Assembly (NCBI RefSeq): GCF_003201835.2
Contig: NZ_CP029289.2
Coordinates: 1,550,001 to 1,614,000 of the forward strand
DNA length: 64,000 nucleotides
Direction of reading: 5' to 3'
DNA from: Acidianus brierleyi
Lineage (GTDB): Archaea; Thermoproteota; Thermoprotei_A; Sulfolobales; Sulfolobaceae
Part shown: piece by piece, positions 20,459 through 28,476 of the stretch
Numbering within the stretch: position 1 is the first letter of the stretch
How the letters are laid out: the number at the start of each line of letters is the position of its first letter
Notes under the pieces: generated by a model
The model's database searches: none
The model's input: the letters and a program-made list of their open reading frames with translations, nothing else
What the model was told of the DNA's origin: nothing
Translations under genes and position numbers: made by a program

Positions 20459-21169
20459 GTGATTTTTATATATATTCTTCAAGTTCTGCTTTCAATAATA
20501 ATGCTAGTCCACGTATCTATATTGGACGTTAAATATCGTGAGATAGATACAAAAATTTGGTTATTTTACTCACCTTTAGTTCTCTTTTTTATTTATAATA
20601 TAAAATTCTTAAATATTTACTTATTTTTATACTCCTTTATAGTAACTATTCTAATATTATATTTTTTCTATAGATTATCTTTTATGGGGGGCGCAGATTT
20701 ATTTGTGATGATCATTTTAGGTCTAGTTGACTCAAGTGTTCATCCATTATTTTATTCTTTCTTCTCTATAATAGGAATGGAACCTATAATTATAATGCTT
20801 TTTGCGTCTCTTCTTGTTTTTATGTTTGTTATAATAAATTTTATAAGATACTATAAATACACAGTAGGTTTATCGATATCTAAAAGGATATTATTATCCA
20901 TTTCAGGTAAAAGAATGAAAATAAAGGATTTTATTAATTCTAAGTTTTTATTTCCATTATCAGTAATTGATGATAAAGGTAATGAAAGTTTGAGAACAAG
21001 TTTCTCAGTAGACGAAGATGATCGTGAATGGAGAGATAAATATACTAAACTTGTATTAAACAATATCATTAATGAAGATAAAGTGATATGGGTTGCGTAC
21101 GGAATTCCTGTTTTACCATTTATTTTATTTGGATATATCGTAAGTCTAATTATTGGGATACCGATTTAA
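20459..21169 (+). CDS. pibD: Archaeal prepilin/preflagellin peptidase (PibD-like)
   Basis: Membrane aspartic protease of the type IV prepilin peptidase (A24) family that removes class III signal peptides from archaellins, pilins and sugar-binding proteins. The two catalytic aspartates are visible: D23 in SILDVKYREID after the first span, and D80 in FMGGADLF, matching the GxGD motif. About six hydrophobic spans with one large cytoplasmic loop (residues about 145-200) and a length of 236 aa agree with Sulfolobus PibD. The GTG start is supported by a GAGGAGGG element 9 nt upstream and by the need to keep the first span complete. Confidence 0.9.
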   Translation: MIFIYILQVLLSIIMLVHVSILDVKYREIDTKIWLFYSPLVLFFIYNIKFLNIYLFLYSFIVTILILYFFYRLSFMGGADLFVMIILGLVDSSVHPLFYSFFSIIGMEPIIIMLFASLLVFMFVIINFIRYYKYTVGLSISKRILLSISGKRMKIKDFINSKFLFPLSVIDDKGNESLRTSFSVDEDDREWRDKYTKLVLNNIINEDKVIWVAYGIPVLPFILFGYIVSLIIGIPI

Positions 21170-21189
21170 TCTATAAATAATAATCTCTA

Positions 21190-21210
21190 AACTCAAAAGA
21201 TTATTGAGTT
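21190..21210. repeat. Inverted repeat at the cbiG start
   Basis: A perfect 7-bp inverted repeat, AACTCAA and TTGAGTT with a 7-nt spacer. Its right arm runs into the TTG start codon of cbiG (21209). A TATA-like element (TATAAATAAT at 21171-21180) lies just upstream, so the repeat covers the predicted transcription start. It could be a repressor operator or an mRNA hairpin hiding the start codon. Confidence 0.45.
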
Positions 21211-22132
21211 GTATGTTTCTAAAGTTAAGATAATAGCTAATAAACAGAATAATATAGCAAAAGAACTATCGAAGGATTTAGAAGAATTAGGCTATTTTAT
21301 TGTAGATAAAAATCCTGATGCAATAATATATTTTTATCCTATAGGAATAACTATAAGAAAAATTGCGAAAAATCTCAAAAATAAGGAGAAAGATCCAGTT
21401 ATTATTTCAATAACTGATGATGGAGGTTATGTTATACCTTTAATAAAGGAACATTGGGGAGGATCCTTTTTGGGTGGAATAATAGCTGATTTATTAGGAT
21501 CTCAGTTAGTATTAACTTCTAGAACAGCTCAATTAGGATTATACAGTGTAGAAGAATTTGCATGGGTAAATGGATTAGATATTGTCAATAAAAATAGACT
21601 TCTTGAAATGGAGAAAAAGTTAATAGAGGAAAGAAAGTTAAATGTGTTCTCTGAAGCTGTAAAACTTTGTAAATTAGAAGGATACAACGTTATAGATGAT
21701 TGTAAAGACGCGGATATTGTAGTTGGTTTAGATTGTAAAGACTCTGGAAAATTAGTGATGAGACCTTACTCTATTGCTATGGCAATAGGATATACTTCTT
21801 CTGCTCCCAAAGAGTCTATCTATTATTCAATAAAGTCTACTCTTAAATCAATATACATTTCTGAAACTCGTCTTGATTTTATTTTAGTTCCAGAAATAAA
21901 GAAAGAGGATCAAAAAATAAAGGAAATAGCAAAATCTTTAGGTTCTACAATAATTTATGTACCTATTGAAGAATTACGAAATAAAACTCAGTCTACTCCT
22001 TCTCAAGTTGCTAGAAAATATTTTAATATTGAAGGAGTCTGTGAGCCTTCTCTAGAGTTTTTAGGAAGCAAAATAATTCTAAAGAGAACTAAAAGAGCTT
22101 ATGGAGTAGTTACATGTTTGGGGATAAAATGA
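21209..22132 (+). CDS. cbiG: Cobalt-precorrin 5A hydrolase CbiG
   Basis: Opens the delta-lactone ring of cobalt-precorrin 5A and releases acetaldehyde in the anaerobic corrin pathway. The N-terminal and central domains show the family core IISITDDGGYVIPLIKEHWGG (about residues 70-90) and DLLGSQLVLTSRTAQLGL. The C-terminal domain contains DIVVGLDCKDSGKLV and a TPSQVARKYFNIEGVCEPS segment near residue 255, typical of the CbiG C-terminal domain. 307 aa. TTG start; the 3' end overlaps the cbiH start by 4 nt (ATGA), so the two are coupled. Confidence 0.92.
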   Translation: MYVSKVKIIANKQNNIAKELSKDLEELGYFIVDKNPDAIIYFYPIGITIRKIAKNLKNKEKDPVIISITDDGGYVIPLIKEHWGGSFLGGIIADLLGSQLVLTSRTAQLGLYSVEEFAWVNGLDIVNKNRLLEMEKKLIEERKLNVFSEAVKLCKLEGYNVIDDCKDADIVVGLDCKDSGKLVMRPYSIAMAIGYTSSAPKESIYYSIKSTLKSIYISETRLDFILVPEIKKEDQKIKEIAKSLGSTIIYVPIEELRNKTQSTPSQVARKYFNIEGVCEPSLEFLGSKIILKRTKRAYGVVTCLGIK

Positions 22133-22764
22133 TAAAAGTCGTAGGCATTGGAGCTGGAGGTAAAACATTAACATTAGAAGCTATTGAAGCAATCAAAAAA
22201 GCGGAGGTTATAATAGGCTATTCAAGATACATAGAAATGATAAGAGGTTATATAGAGAACGCAGAAATAATTTCGTCTAATGTGAATGAGATAGGACAGA
22301 GAATAGATGACTCTCTAAAGTTTAGCAATAAAAATACTATTGTTATAAGTTCGGGTGATCCGATGATATACGGTATGGGATCTAGATTATTCAAGTATAA
22401 TGTAGAAATAATTCCTGGTGTAACTGCTGCATCATTGGCTAGTAGCGTAGCTAAGGTTCCCTTAGATGATTTTGTAACTATTAGTTTAAGCACGTACAGT
22501 AGAAGTCTTAAGGAAATAGAAAATAAACTAATAAATGCAATAAACGGTAATTTTACGTTAGTAATATATAATATAAATCCCGTTGCTAGAAAAGAATCTG
22601 CCTTATTAGCAGAAAATACTCTCAAGAAATATGCCATAGATTGGGACTATTATATGGTCTATAATGCCAGACGTGCTAACCAAAGGCTAATTCATGGTAA
22701 AATAAATAGCCTAGATATTAAAAATGCTAATATGGATACTATTTTAATGGTGAAAAAATGGTAA
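22129..22764 (+). CDS. cbiH: Cobalt-precorrin-3 C17-methyltransferase CbiH/CobJ
   Basis: SAM-dependent tetrapyrrole methylase that methylates C17 and drives ring contraction. The class III methyltransferase signature GIGAGGKTLTLEA is at the N-terminus, followed by ADVIIGYSRY-like EVIIGYSRY, the SSGDPMIYGMG glycine-rich loop (about residue 72) and EIIPGVTAASLASS. The internal ATG at 22129 overlaps the cbiG stop in an ATGATAA arrangement and I prefer it to the ATG at 22114. At 211 aa it is somewhat short versus about 240 for bacterial CbiH but complete. It overlaps the following gene by 7 nt. Confidence 0.9.
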   Translation: MIKVVGIGAGGKTLTLEAIEAIKKAEVIIGYSRYIEMIRGYIENAEIISSNVNEIGQRIDDSLKFSNKNTIVISSGDPMIYGMGSRLFKYNVEIIPGVTAASLASSVAKVPLDDFVTISLSTYSRSLKEIENKLINAINGNFTLVIYNINPVARKESALLAENTLKKYAIDWDYYMVYNARRANQRLIHGKINSLDIKNANMDTILMVKKW

Positions 22765-23561
22765 AGATATATAACGAGATACTAGATGAATACTTGGAAA
22801 TACCTAGGCCAGTCAAAAAAATAATTAGTCTAGATCCAGCCTCTACTGAAACTATCTTTTTCCTAGGATATGGCGAAAAGATAATAGGTACTGACGCATT
22901 TAGTTACAGACCTGAGGAAGCTAAGAAGATACCTAAAATAGGTAGCTATACTCATGTTAAAATGGAATTTTTAGAAACTCAAAAACCTGATATAATTTTT
23001 ACAACTATGGGAGCACAAAAAGATTTGACTAAACTGTTGTTAAATAATGGATATAACGTTTATCCTATTGGTGTTGCATCAAGTGTTAGCAAAATTCTTA
23101 ATAATATAATTATAATAGGTGAAGTTTTAGGGATATATGAGAAATCACGGGAACTTTACTTAAATCTATTAAAAATCATTGCAGAAAATATATCTTCACC
23201 TAAAATAAATGTTTATCTAGAATTTGATCTAGGAGGTCCGATAACTGCAGGTTTTCCTACGCATGTAAGTGATGCAATAAGAATAGCCGGTGGTAAAAAT
23301 ATATTTGATAAATTTGAAAACGCATATTTTGAACCTAATCCGGCAGATATCATTGAAGGAAATCCAGACATTGTAATTTATGAACCTAAGCGGTTTAGTG
23401 AGTATGAGAAGGAAAGATTTCTTAGGTCTCTCGAAAATAGAGGTCTTGGAAATCTTATTTCTAAAAAAATATTCTATACGAAAGGTGACTTTCTAGCTCA
23501 TCAAGGTCCAAGTTTCATTTCAGATGGTATACCGTGGCTTAAATCTATTTTCTCCTCCTAG
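22758..23561 (+). CDS. BtuF-like periplasmic-binding-fold protein without signal peptide
   Basis: Class III periplasmic binding fold related to the vitamin B12/iron-siderophore binding proteins. The opening VKKIISLDPASTETIFFLGYGEKIIGT and the later MEFLETQKPDIIFTTMGAQ are characteristic of BtuF/FepB proteins, as is NPDIVIYEPKRFSEYEKERF. The chain starts directly with the mature fold (MVKIYNEILDEYLEIP) and I see no signal peptide or lipobox. It may act in the cytoplasm as a corrinoid or cobalt binding protein, or its secretion signal may have been lost. It overlaps cbiH by 7 nt, which ties it to corrin synthesis. Confidence 0.85.
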   Translation: MVKIYNEILDEYLEIPRPVKKIISLDPASTETIFFLGYGEKIIGTDAFSYRPEEAKKIPKIGSYTHVKMEFLETQKPDIIFTTMGAQKDLTKLLLNNGYNVYPIGVASSVSKILNNIIIIGEVLGIYEKSRELYLNLLKIIAENISSPKINVYLEFDLGGPITAGFPTHVSDAIRIAGGKNIFDKFENAYFEPNPADIIEGNPDIVIYEPKRFSEYEKERFLRSLENRGLGNLISKKIFYTKGDFLAHQGPSFISDGIPWLKSIFSS

Positions 23562-24108
23562 AAAGTAGTTCTTGTAAAAGTGCTATTATTGCAATAGCTG
23601 CTCCTGCTAATGCTACTATTTCCATTACTTCATCATAAATACTTAGCCCATAATAAAAGCCGTTAATATAACTTGAAGGAAATATACCATAAGTATATTT
23701 TATTTCTTGAGAAGAATTTTCATCATTTATTACTACTAAGTCATATTTTCCGGGTGTAAGTTGTAGTCCGATTTCACCTTGAGCATTTCCTAATTCTTTG
23801 AAATTACTAGAATTATAAATGGATACGTTAGCGTTAGAGTCTACTACAAAAAATATTACAGAATTATTTTTAGGTGTTATTTGAATAGTTTTGACAATGT
23901 ATTGTGCATAAGGCTTAACAGTTACAATATTTTCATTATTAGCGTATACATGATTTATAGTAGAATAATTAGGGTAGTATATTGGTGCCGCAATCACTGC
24001 TATTAATCCAATTAGAAAAATTATAACACCAATAGCTATAGTCTTAAAGTTCATAGAGTGATTATTATAATCTAAGCTTTTATATCTATTCAATAGATTA
24101 TAACCCAT
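23545..24108 (-). CDS. Bitopic membrane protein with extracellular domain
   Basis: Not recognised. 187 aa with one hydrophobic span near the N-terminus (TIAIGVIIFLIGLIAVIAAP, about residues 23-42) and one at the C-terminus (MEIVALAGAAIAIIALL) followed by a basic tail, leaving a beta-rich, Asn-rich domain of about 110 residues outside. A repeated design of this kind is common among Sulfolobales surface proteins. Its 3' end overlaps the end of the BtuF-like gene by 17 nt and its start faces citramalate synthase. Confidence 0.75.
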   Translation of the reverse strand: MGYNLLNRYKSLDYNNHSMNFKTIAIGVIIFLIGLIAVIAAPIYYPNYSTINHVYANNENIVTVKPYAQYIVKTIQITPKNNSVIFFVVDSNANVSIYNSSNFKELGNAQGEIGLQLTPGKYDLVVINDENSSQEIKYTYGIFPSSYINGFYYGLSIYDEVMEIVALAGAAIAIIALLQELLSRRRK

Positions 24109-24113
24109 GGCCG

Positions 24114-25676
24114 GTGGACAAGAAATTAGTTAAGGTTTTGGATACTACATTAAGAGATGGATCTCAAACAGCCTCCATATCTTTTACTTTAAACGATAAA
24201 ATAAGAATAGCTCTATACTTAGATAAAATAGGTATAGATTTTATAGAAGGCGGATGGCCTAGTTCTAATCCTAAAGATTATGAGTTTTTTAGGAAGATAA
24301 AGGAATACTCATTAAGATCCAAAGTAGCCGCATTTGGAAGTACTAGAAGGAAAGATACTAAAGCTGAAAAGGATCCTACTCTAAACTCTATTTTAGAATC
24401 CGATGTTGATACTGCAGTTATTTTCGGAAAATCATGGATCTTACATGTAACAGATGTTTTAAGAGTATCTAAAGAAGATAATCTTAATCTAATAACTGAA
24501 AGTATAGAATATTTAAAGCAACATGGACTTTACGTTATATTTGATGCAGAGCATTTCTATCAAGGATTTTTGGATAGCGCAGACTATGCTATGCAAGTAA
24601 TTAAAGCTGCTGAAGAAGCTAAAGCAGATGTTATAGCACTAGCAGATACCAACGGTGGAACAACACCAGATAAAATATATGATATAACTAGTTACGTTGT
24701 AAAGCAGACTAACGTTGAAATTGGTTTGCATATGCATAATGATATTGGGTGCGGTGTGGCAAATACTTTAATGGGTGTTCTAGCTGGTGCTCGTCATGTT
24801 CAAGGTACTATAAACGGTATAGGCGAAAGAACTGGAAATGCTGACCTAATTCAGATAATACCTACATTAGTTTTAAAATTTGGGTTTAAGGTATTAAAGG
24901 ACATAAATAGTTTAAAAGAACTTAAACCATTATCTAGACTAGTCTATGAGTTGTCAGGAGTTAGTCCTAATCCTTTTCAACCATATGTTGGAGATAATGC
25001 ATTTGCTCATAAGGCTGGAGTTCATGCCGATGCTGTAATTAAAAATCATAGAGCTTACGAGCATGTAGATCCAGAAAGTGTAGGAAACTCTAGAAAAATA
25101 CTCATATCAGAAGTAGCTGGTTCTGCTAATCTTGTAAACTATCTTGAGAGATTAGGTATAAATATTGATAAAAAAGATCCTAGGCTGAAATCTATACTGC
25201 AAAAAATAAAAGATCTAGAAAATCATGGATATAGTTTTGATATAGCGCCAGCTTCTGCTGCGCTTATAGCTTTAAAAGATTTAGGACTTTATGAGAAAGT
25301 ATTTGATGTAGAGTATTGGAAAGTTATTAATGAGAATGGGCTTGCACTAGCATTAGTTAAGGTAAATTCATATTTGGAAGCTTCAGAAGGAGTAGGTCCA
25401 GTAAATGCTATTGACCTTGCTATAAGGAAGGCTCTTCAGAATATTTTCCCTGACATATCGAAAATAAAGCTAATAGATTATAGGGTTGTGTTACCAGGAG
25501 AGATAAAAAATACTGAAAGTGTGGTTAGGGTAACAATCGAATTTACAGACGGAGAAAAACAATGGAAAACTATAGGTGTTTCGAGAAGTGTAATAGAAGC
25601 ATCAATAGAGGCATTAGTGAGTGGGTTCGACTATTATATTCAAATTAGCAAGAAATTAAAACCATTAGTGGTTTAG
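24114..25676 (+). CDS. cimA: (R)-citramalate synthase / 2-isopropylmalate synthase family
   Basis: Condenses acetyl-CoA with pyruvate (citramalate) in the pyruvate route to isoleucine, or a closely related keto acid. DTTLRDGSQ (residues 10-18) provides the catalytic Arg-Asp, GLHMHND near residue 207 gives the metal-binding HxH, and GIGERTGNADL near residue 240 is the family glycine-rich motif. The C-terminal LeuA regulatory domain begins near residue 400 (NAIDLAIRKAL). The 520-aa length and the opening DTTLRDGSQTASISFT fit the long CimA subfamily better than LeuA. GTG start, because the ATG at 24107 is out of frame. Confidence 0.87.
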   Translation: MDKKLVKVLDTTLRDGSQTASISFTLNDKIRIALYLDKIGIDFIEGGWPSSNPKDYEFFRKIKEYSLRSKVAAFGSTRRKDTKAEKDPTLNSILESDVDTAVIFGKSWILHVTDVLRVSKEDNLNLITESIEYLKQHGLYVIFDAEHFYQGFLDSADYAMQVIKAAEEAKADVIALADTNGGTTPDKIYDITSYVVKQTNVEIGLHMHNDIGCGVANTLMGVLAGARHVQGTINGIGERTGNADLIQIIPTLVLKFGFKVLKDINSLKELKPLSRLVYELSGVSPNPFQPYVGDNAFAHKAGVHADAVIKNHRAYEHVDPESVGNSRKILISEVAGSANLVNYLERLGINIDKKDPRLKSILQKIKDLENHGYSFDIAPASAALIALKDLGLYEKVFDVEYWKVINENGLALALVKVNSYLEASEGVGPVNAIDLAIRKALQNIFPDISKIKLIDYRVVLPGEIKNTESVVRVTIEFTDGEKQWKTIGVSRSVIEASIEALVSGFDYYIQISKKLKPLVV

Positions 25677-25683
25677 ATAATTT

Positions 25684-26589
25684 GTGACTTGGGATCCAGG
25701 AGGAGCAAGAGGAGGTAAAGGTAAACTTTATCTTATTATGAGATTCTTAAGAATGGAACAAACTTTATTTAGCCTTCCTATGGCTTACTTAGGTGCTTTT
25801 ATAGCTATACGAAGAGTTCCTTCCATTTATATTCTAGTTTTAATATTTTCTGCATTGTTTTTTTTACGTATTGCGGGAATGACAAATGATAATTTAGCTG
25901 ACAGATTTATAGATTCTAAAAATCCAAGAACTAGATCTAGGCCATTAGTTACTGGAGCTATAAGTGTAACTGAGGCTAGAATCTTAATAATAATAGGTTT
26001 ACTTGGTTTCTTTATTTCTGCATATCTTGTAAATATATGGGCTTTCATTTTATCTCCAATAGTAGCCCTAATAGTCATGACATATCCCTATATGAAAAGA
26101 TTTACAGCGCTTGCTAACTATCACTTAGCATCAATACAAGGCCTCGCAATATTTAGTGGTGCAGTAGCTGCTGCAGGAGTATATTACAATTCGTTATTAA
26201 GAGTATTAGAAGCCGTACCATGGTATTTTGTTATAGCTACTATATTTTGGGCTGTTGGTTTTGATTTATATAATCATATTCCAGACATGGAATTTGATAA
26301 ACAAATGGGTTTACATAGTTTTGCGGTCGTACTTGGAAATTCTGCATTACAGTTTGCTGGAATAAATCAATTATTGTCTGTAACTATTGATTTTGTTGCA
26401 GATTTTTCATATGGATTAGGATTTTTATCATATATATCTACAATAGCCCATGGATTAATAATGGCCTATGCGTATTATTTAGCAACAAGAAGCAAGTTTG
26501 GAAGTGCGTTCTATTACAATATATATTCTTCCATAGTTTTGGGCTTAGGTATAGATATTGATATTATAATGGGTATACCTAAGCTCTAG
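25684..26589 (+). CDS. UbiA-family prenyltransferase
   Basis: Integral membrane prenyltransferase (301 aa, about eight to nine spans) transferring a polyprenyl group to an aromatic or related acceptor. The first aspartate-rich motif is NDNLADRFID near residue 70, followed by NPRTRSRPLVTG; the second is DLYNHIPDMEFDKQMG near residue 200. In Sulfolobales such enzymes are candidates for quinone (caldariellaquinone-type) or ether-lipid synthesis, but the acceptor cannot be deduced. GTG start 7 nt after cimA. Confidence 0.9.
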   Translation: MTWDPGGARGGKGKLYLIMRFLRMEQTLFSLPMAYLGAFIAIRRVPSIYILVLIFSALFFLRIAGMTNDNLADRFIDSKNPRTRSRPLVTGAISVTEARILIIIGLLGFFISAYLVNIWAFILSPIVALIVMTYPYMKRFTALANYHLASIQGLAIFSGAVAAAGVYYNSLLRVLEAVPWYFVIATIFWAVGFDLYNHIPDMEFDKQMGLHSFAVVLGNSALQFAGINQLLSVTIDFVADFSYGLGFLSYISTIAHGLIMAYAYYLATRSKFGSAFYYNIYSSIVLGLGIDIDIIMGIPKL

Positions 26590-26629
26590 GCATATCATTA
26601 AACTATTTAACCCCATTTTTATTATATAA

Positions 26630-26705
26630 CTATTGAGATGCTCAGGGACTCAAATGAATGACGAGGATCTCCCCCGGACGCCCCCCGGGTCCCTGGGCAT
26701 CTACT
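26630..26705 (+). ncRNA. Candidate structured non-coding RNA, GC-rich hairpin
   Basis: Between the convergent ubiA-like and oxidoreductase genes lies an abrupt GC-rich block. Positions 26637-26649 and 26689-26701 form a 13-bp stem, with one T-G wobble. Inside is a second hairpin, CCCGG (26673-26677) with CCGGG (26685-26689), and a single-stranded stretch containing ATGAATGACGAGGATC. A TATA-like element CTATTTAA at about 26603-26610 is correctly spaced for initiation near 26632-26637. Strand is uncertain because the stem is symmetrical; plus is favoured by the TATA. It matches no tRNA, rRNA or standard C/D or H/ACA pattern that I can fit. Alternative: a bidirectional terminator-like 3' structure. 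Confidence 0.5.
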
Positions 26706-27581
26706 CTATAGATAATAAAGAAATCCCATGTTTCCTTTCCTAATTATATAGTACTTTTCTATAAATTTTTTCATTAACGCTCTTATCCTAGAAATTTTAG
26801 CTATATTCCATGTATTACCCCAAGGCACTTTAGATCTAATATGCAAGGCCTCTCCATAGCCAGTATCTAGGATAAAAATAAAAATTGGATCAAAAGGAGA
26901 ATCATTATTTTTACTTAATTTTTTTCCTAAAAATCTTCCACTTCTCATTGCCAATTCTCCTAGCTTAGGCCATCCAAATATTATGTCACCAGCAGCATAT
27001 ACTCCTTTTTTGACCTCTAAATTTTCATTAACTTTCAAGAAATCTAGAAACTCTGGTGGTTCACATTTTTGAAGAATTAAATTTGGTTTCTCATAAATTT
27101 TTATATTATATTTATCTAATAGTATATTTACTTTCTCCTCTACATTTTTGCCTAGCCAGCTTAATGGAGATCCAGAGTATTTTACGTCTTTTCCTAATCT
27201 TTTAGCATAAAAAGCCATTTGTAGTGTTATGTATTCGTCATACTGATCTTCTGCGCCAAGTATTATATTATCTGTTTTAATTAATGAATTGATAATTTTA
27301 TCTAGATTTAGTCTTTTACATCCCAAAGTTACGATAAGATTATCAGCATAATACTCATCCTTATCTGTTTTGATTATCCTATCTTTAAGATCTATATCCT
27401 TTATTTGCTCTTCTTTTATGAATCTTACTTTAGAGATATAATTTGTTTTTTCTATAATATTACGTAGAAGTGCAGTGTAAAATATGAACTTATTTGTATT
27501 GGAAAGTAGTATCTTATTACGATTTAGATTATAATACACATTAAGACCCGCATATCCTCCGCCTAATATTATGTTTTTCAC
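26706..27581 (-). CDS. NDH-2/SQR-like flavoprotein, short and degenerate
   Basis: FAD-dependent pyridine nucleotide-disulfide oxidoreductase-like protein of only 291 aa. The FAD motif ILGGGYAGLNVYYNL is at residues 4-18, the TLGC end-of-strand motif is near residue 86, and the second FAD motif GVYAAGDIIFGWPKLGELAMRSG is near residue 196. The region that should hold the NADH Rossmann motif GxGxxGxE reads LQMAFYAKRLGKDVKY and has no glycine signature, so NAD(P)H binding is doubtful. No membrane anchor is evident. It could act like a sulfide:quinone-type oxidase or a non-catalytic homologue. Confidence 0.75.
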   Translation of the reverse strand: MKNIILGGGYAGLNVYYNLNRNKILLSNTNKFIFYTALLRNIIEKTNYISKVRFIKEEQIKDIDLKDRIIKTDKDEYYADNLIVTLGCKRLNLDKIINSLIKTDNIILGAEDQYDEYITLQMAFYAKRLGKDVKYSGSPLSWLGKNVEEKVNILLDKYNIKIYEKPNLILQKCEPPEFLDFLKVNENLEVKKGVYAAGDIIFGWPKLGELAMRSGRFLGKKLSKNNDSPFDPIFIFILDTGYGEALHIRSKVPWGNTWNIAKISRIRALMKKFIEKYYIIRKGNMGFLYYL

Positions 27582-27632
27582 AAATGCTCATTTTGTCATA
27601 AAGTTAAAAAGCTAGAAACCTTTTCTCCTATC

Positions 27633-28268
27633 GTGAAACTAAGTTTAGCTTATTCTATAGATGAAGAAATATTACCTATAATGCCCATAATTAATGGTGA
27701 AGTTTTAAAGGGTATTGAAATTGAGCCTAAGAAAGTTTCTTTAGATGAGATAAAGTTTAATTATAATAATTATGATATTTTCTATGTTCAATTACCGTTG
27801 TTTTTGTACATTAAAAATGTAAAAGTAATTTCTAATGGCGCATATGTAATTGAAAAATTAGGTTCAGAAGATAGTTTAACTTCTTCTTCCTCAGTATGTG
27901 TTGAAAGTACATCTTCGACTGAATTCTATCTTTTAAAAATTCTCTTAGGTTATAAAGGTATTCCAAGAAAGAATGGGAATTGTATAAAGTTAGTACATGA
28001 TTTGGATAATATTTCTTGTTTATGGAGAGAACAATGTGGAAACCTTCCTATCATAATAAGTCTTATAGGCTCAACTAAACTTTCAGATGAAGAAATGAGT
28101 ATTCTAAAAGTTGTAGTTAGAGAGTCTGCCTCACTTCAGGAAAAAAGAAATCTAATAAAAGCATATTCAAAAGAGTTAGGACTTAAAGGAAGAGATGCTT
28201 TAAATTGCTTTTTCCAATTATGTAAGGAAAAAAATATATGTAATGAGATCTCTTATGATATATTATGA
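27633..28268 (+). CDS. Hypothetical protein, possibly substrate-binding-like (DUF3834-like)
   Basis: Family not certain. 211 aa, soluble, beginning MKLSLAYSIDEEILPIMP, with a serine run (LTSSSSVCVESTSSTEF, about residues 83-99) and five or six cysteines. The overall pattern, including a Gly/Ser phosphate-binding-like region and a final helical domain, recalls small periplasmic-binding or MqnA-like proteins, and Sulfolobales have a DUF3834 family of this look, but I cannot verify it. It lies just upstream of the corrin gene cbiC in the same direction, with about 200 nt between holding a reverse-strand mini-gene. Confidence 0.6.
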   Translation: MKLSLAYSIDEEILPIMPIINGEVLKGIEIEPKKVSLDEIKFNYNNYDIFYVQLPLFLYIKNVKVISNGAYVIEKLGSEDSLTSSSSVCVESTSSTEFYLLKILLGYKGIPRKNGNCIKLVHDLDNISCLWREQCGNLPIIISLIGSTKLSDEEMSILKVVVRESASLQEKRNLIKAYSKELGLKGRDALNCFFQLCKEKNICNEISYDIL

Positions 28269-28414
28269 ACTCTCTTACTATTTTTTATTAATTTGAAAAC
28301 TTTAACACATAGATAAATCGAAGGAACATATAGTAAGCTATATAAAGACGGTATAGAATACGTTAGCACTATTGATAATATTATCATTATGAGTGCGATA
28401 ATTTCCTCTTTCAT
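28253..28414 (-). CDS. Small membrane protein (53 aa)
   Basis: A short reverse-strand reading frame with ATG at 28414 and TAA at 28253. The product has two hydrophobic stretches, EIIALIMIILSIVLTYSI and LYSLLYVPSIYLCVKVF, ending with a basic tail (KLIKNSKRVHN). A reverse-strand TATA element (TTATAAAAA, about 28435-28443) lies about 25 nt before the ATG, fitting leaderless transcription. It overlaps the end of the 27633 gene by 16 nt tail to tail. Function unknown. The composition, promoter spacing and position make it likelier than chance, but no homologue is known to me. Confidence 0.45.
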   Translation of the reverse strand: MKEEIIALIMIILSIVLTYSIPSLYSLLYVPSIYLCVKVFKLIKNSKRVHNIS

Positions 28415-28476
28415 GAATCTATATACGGTCCTAAATTTTTATAATGACTCGTAAAGAATATTAATATGATCACTGC

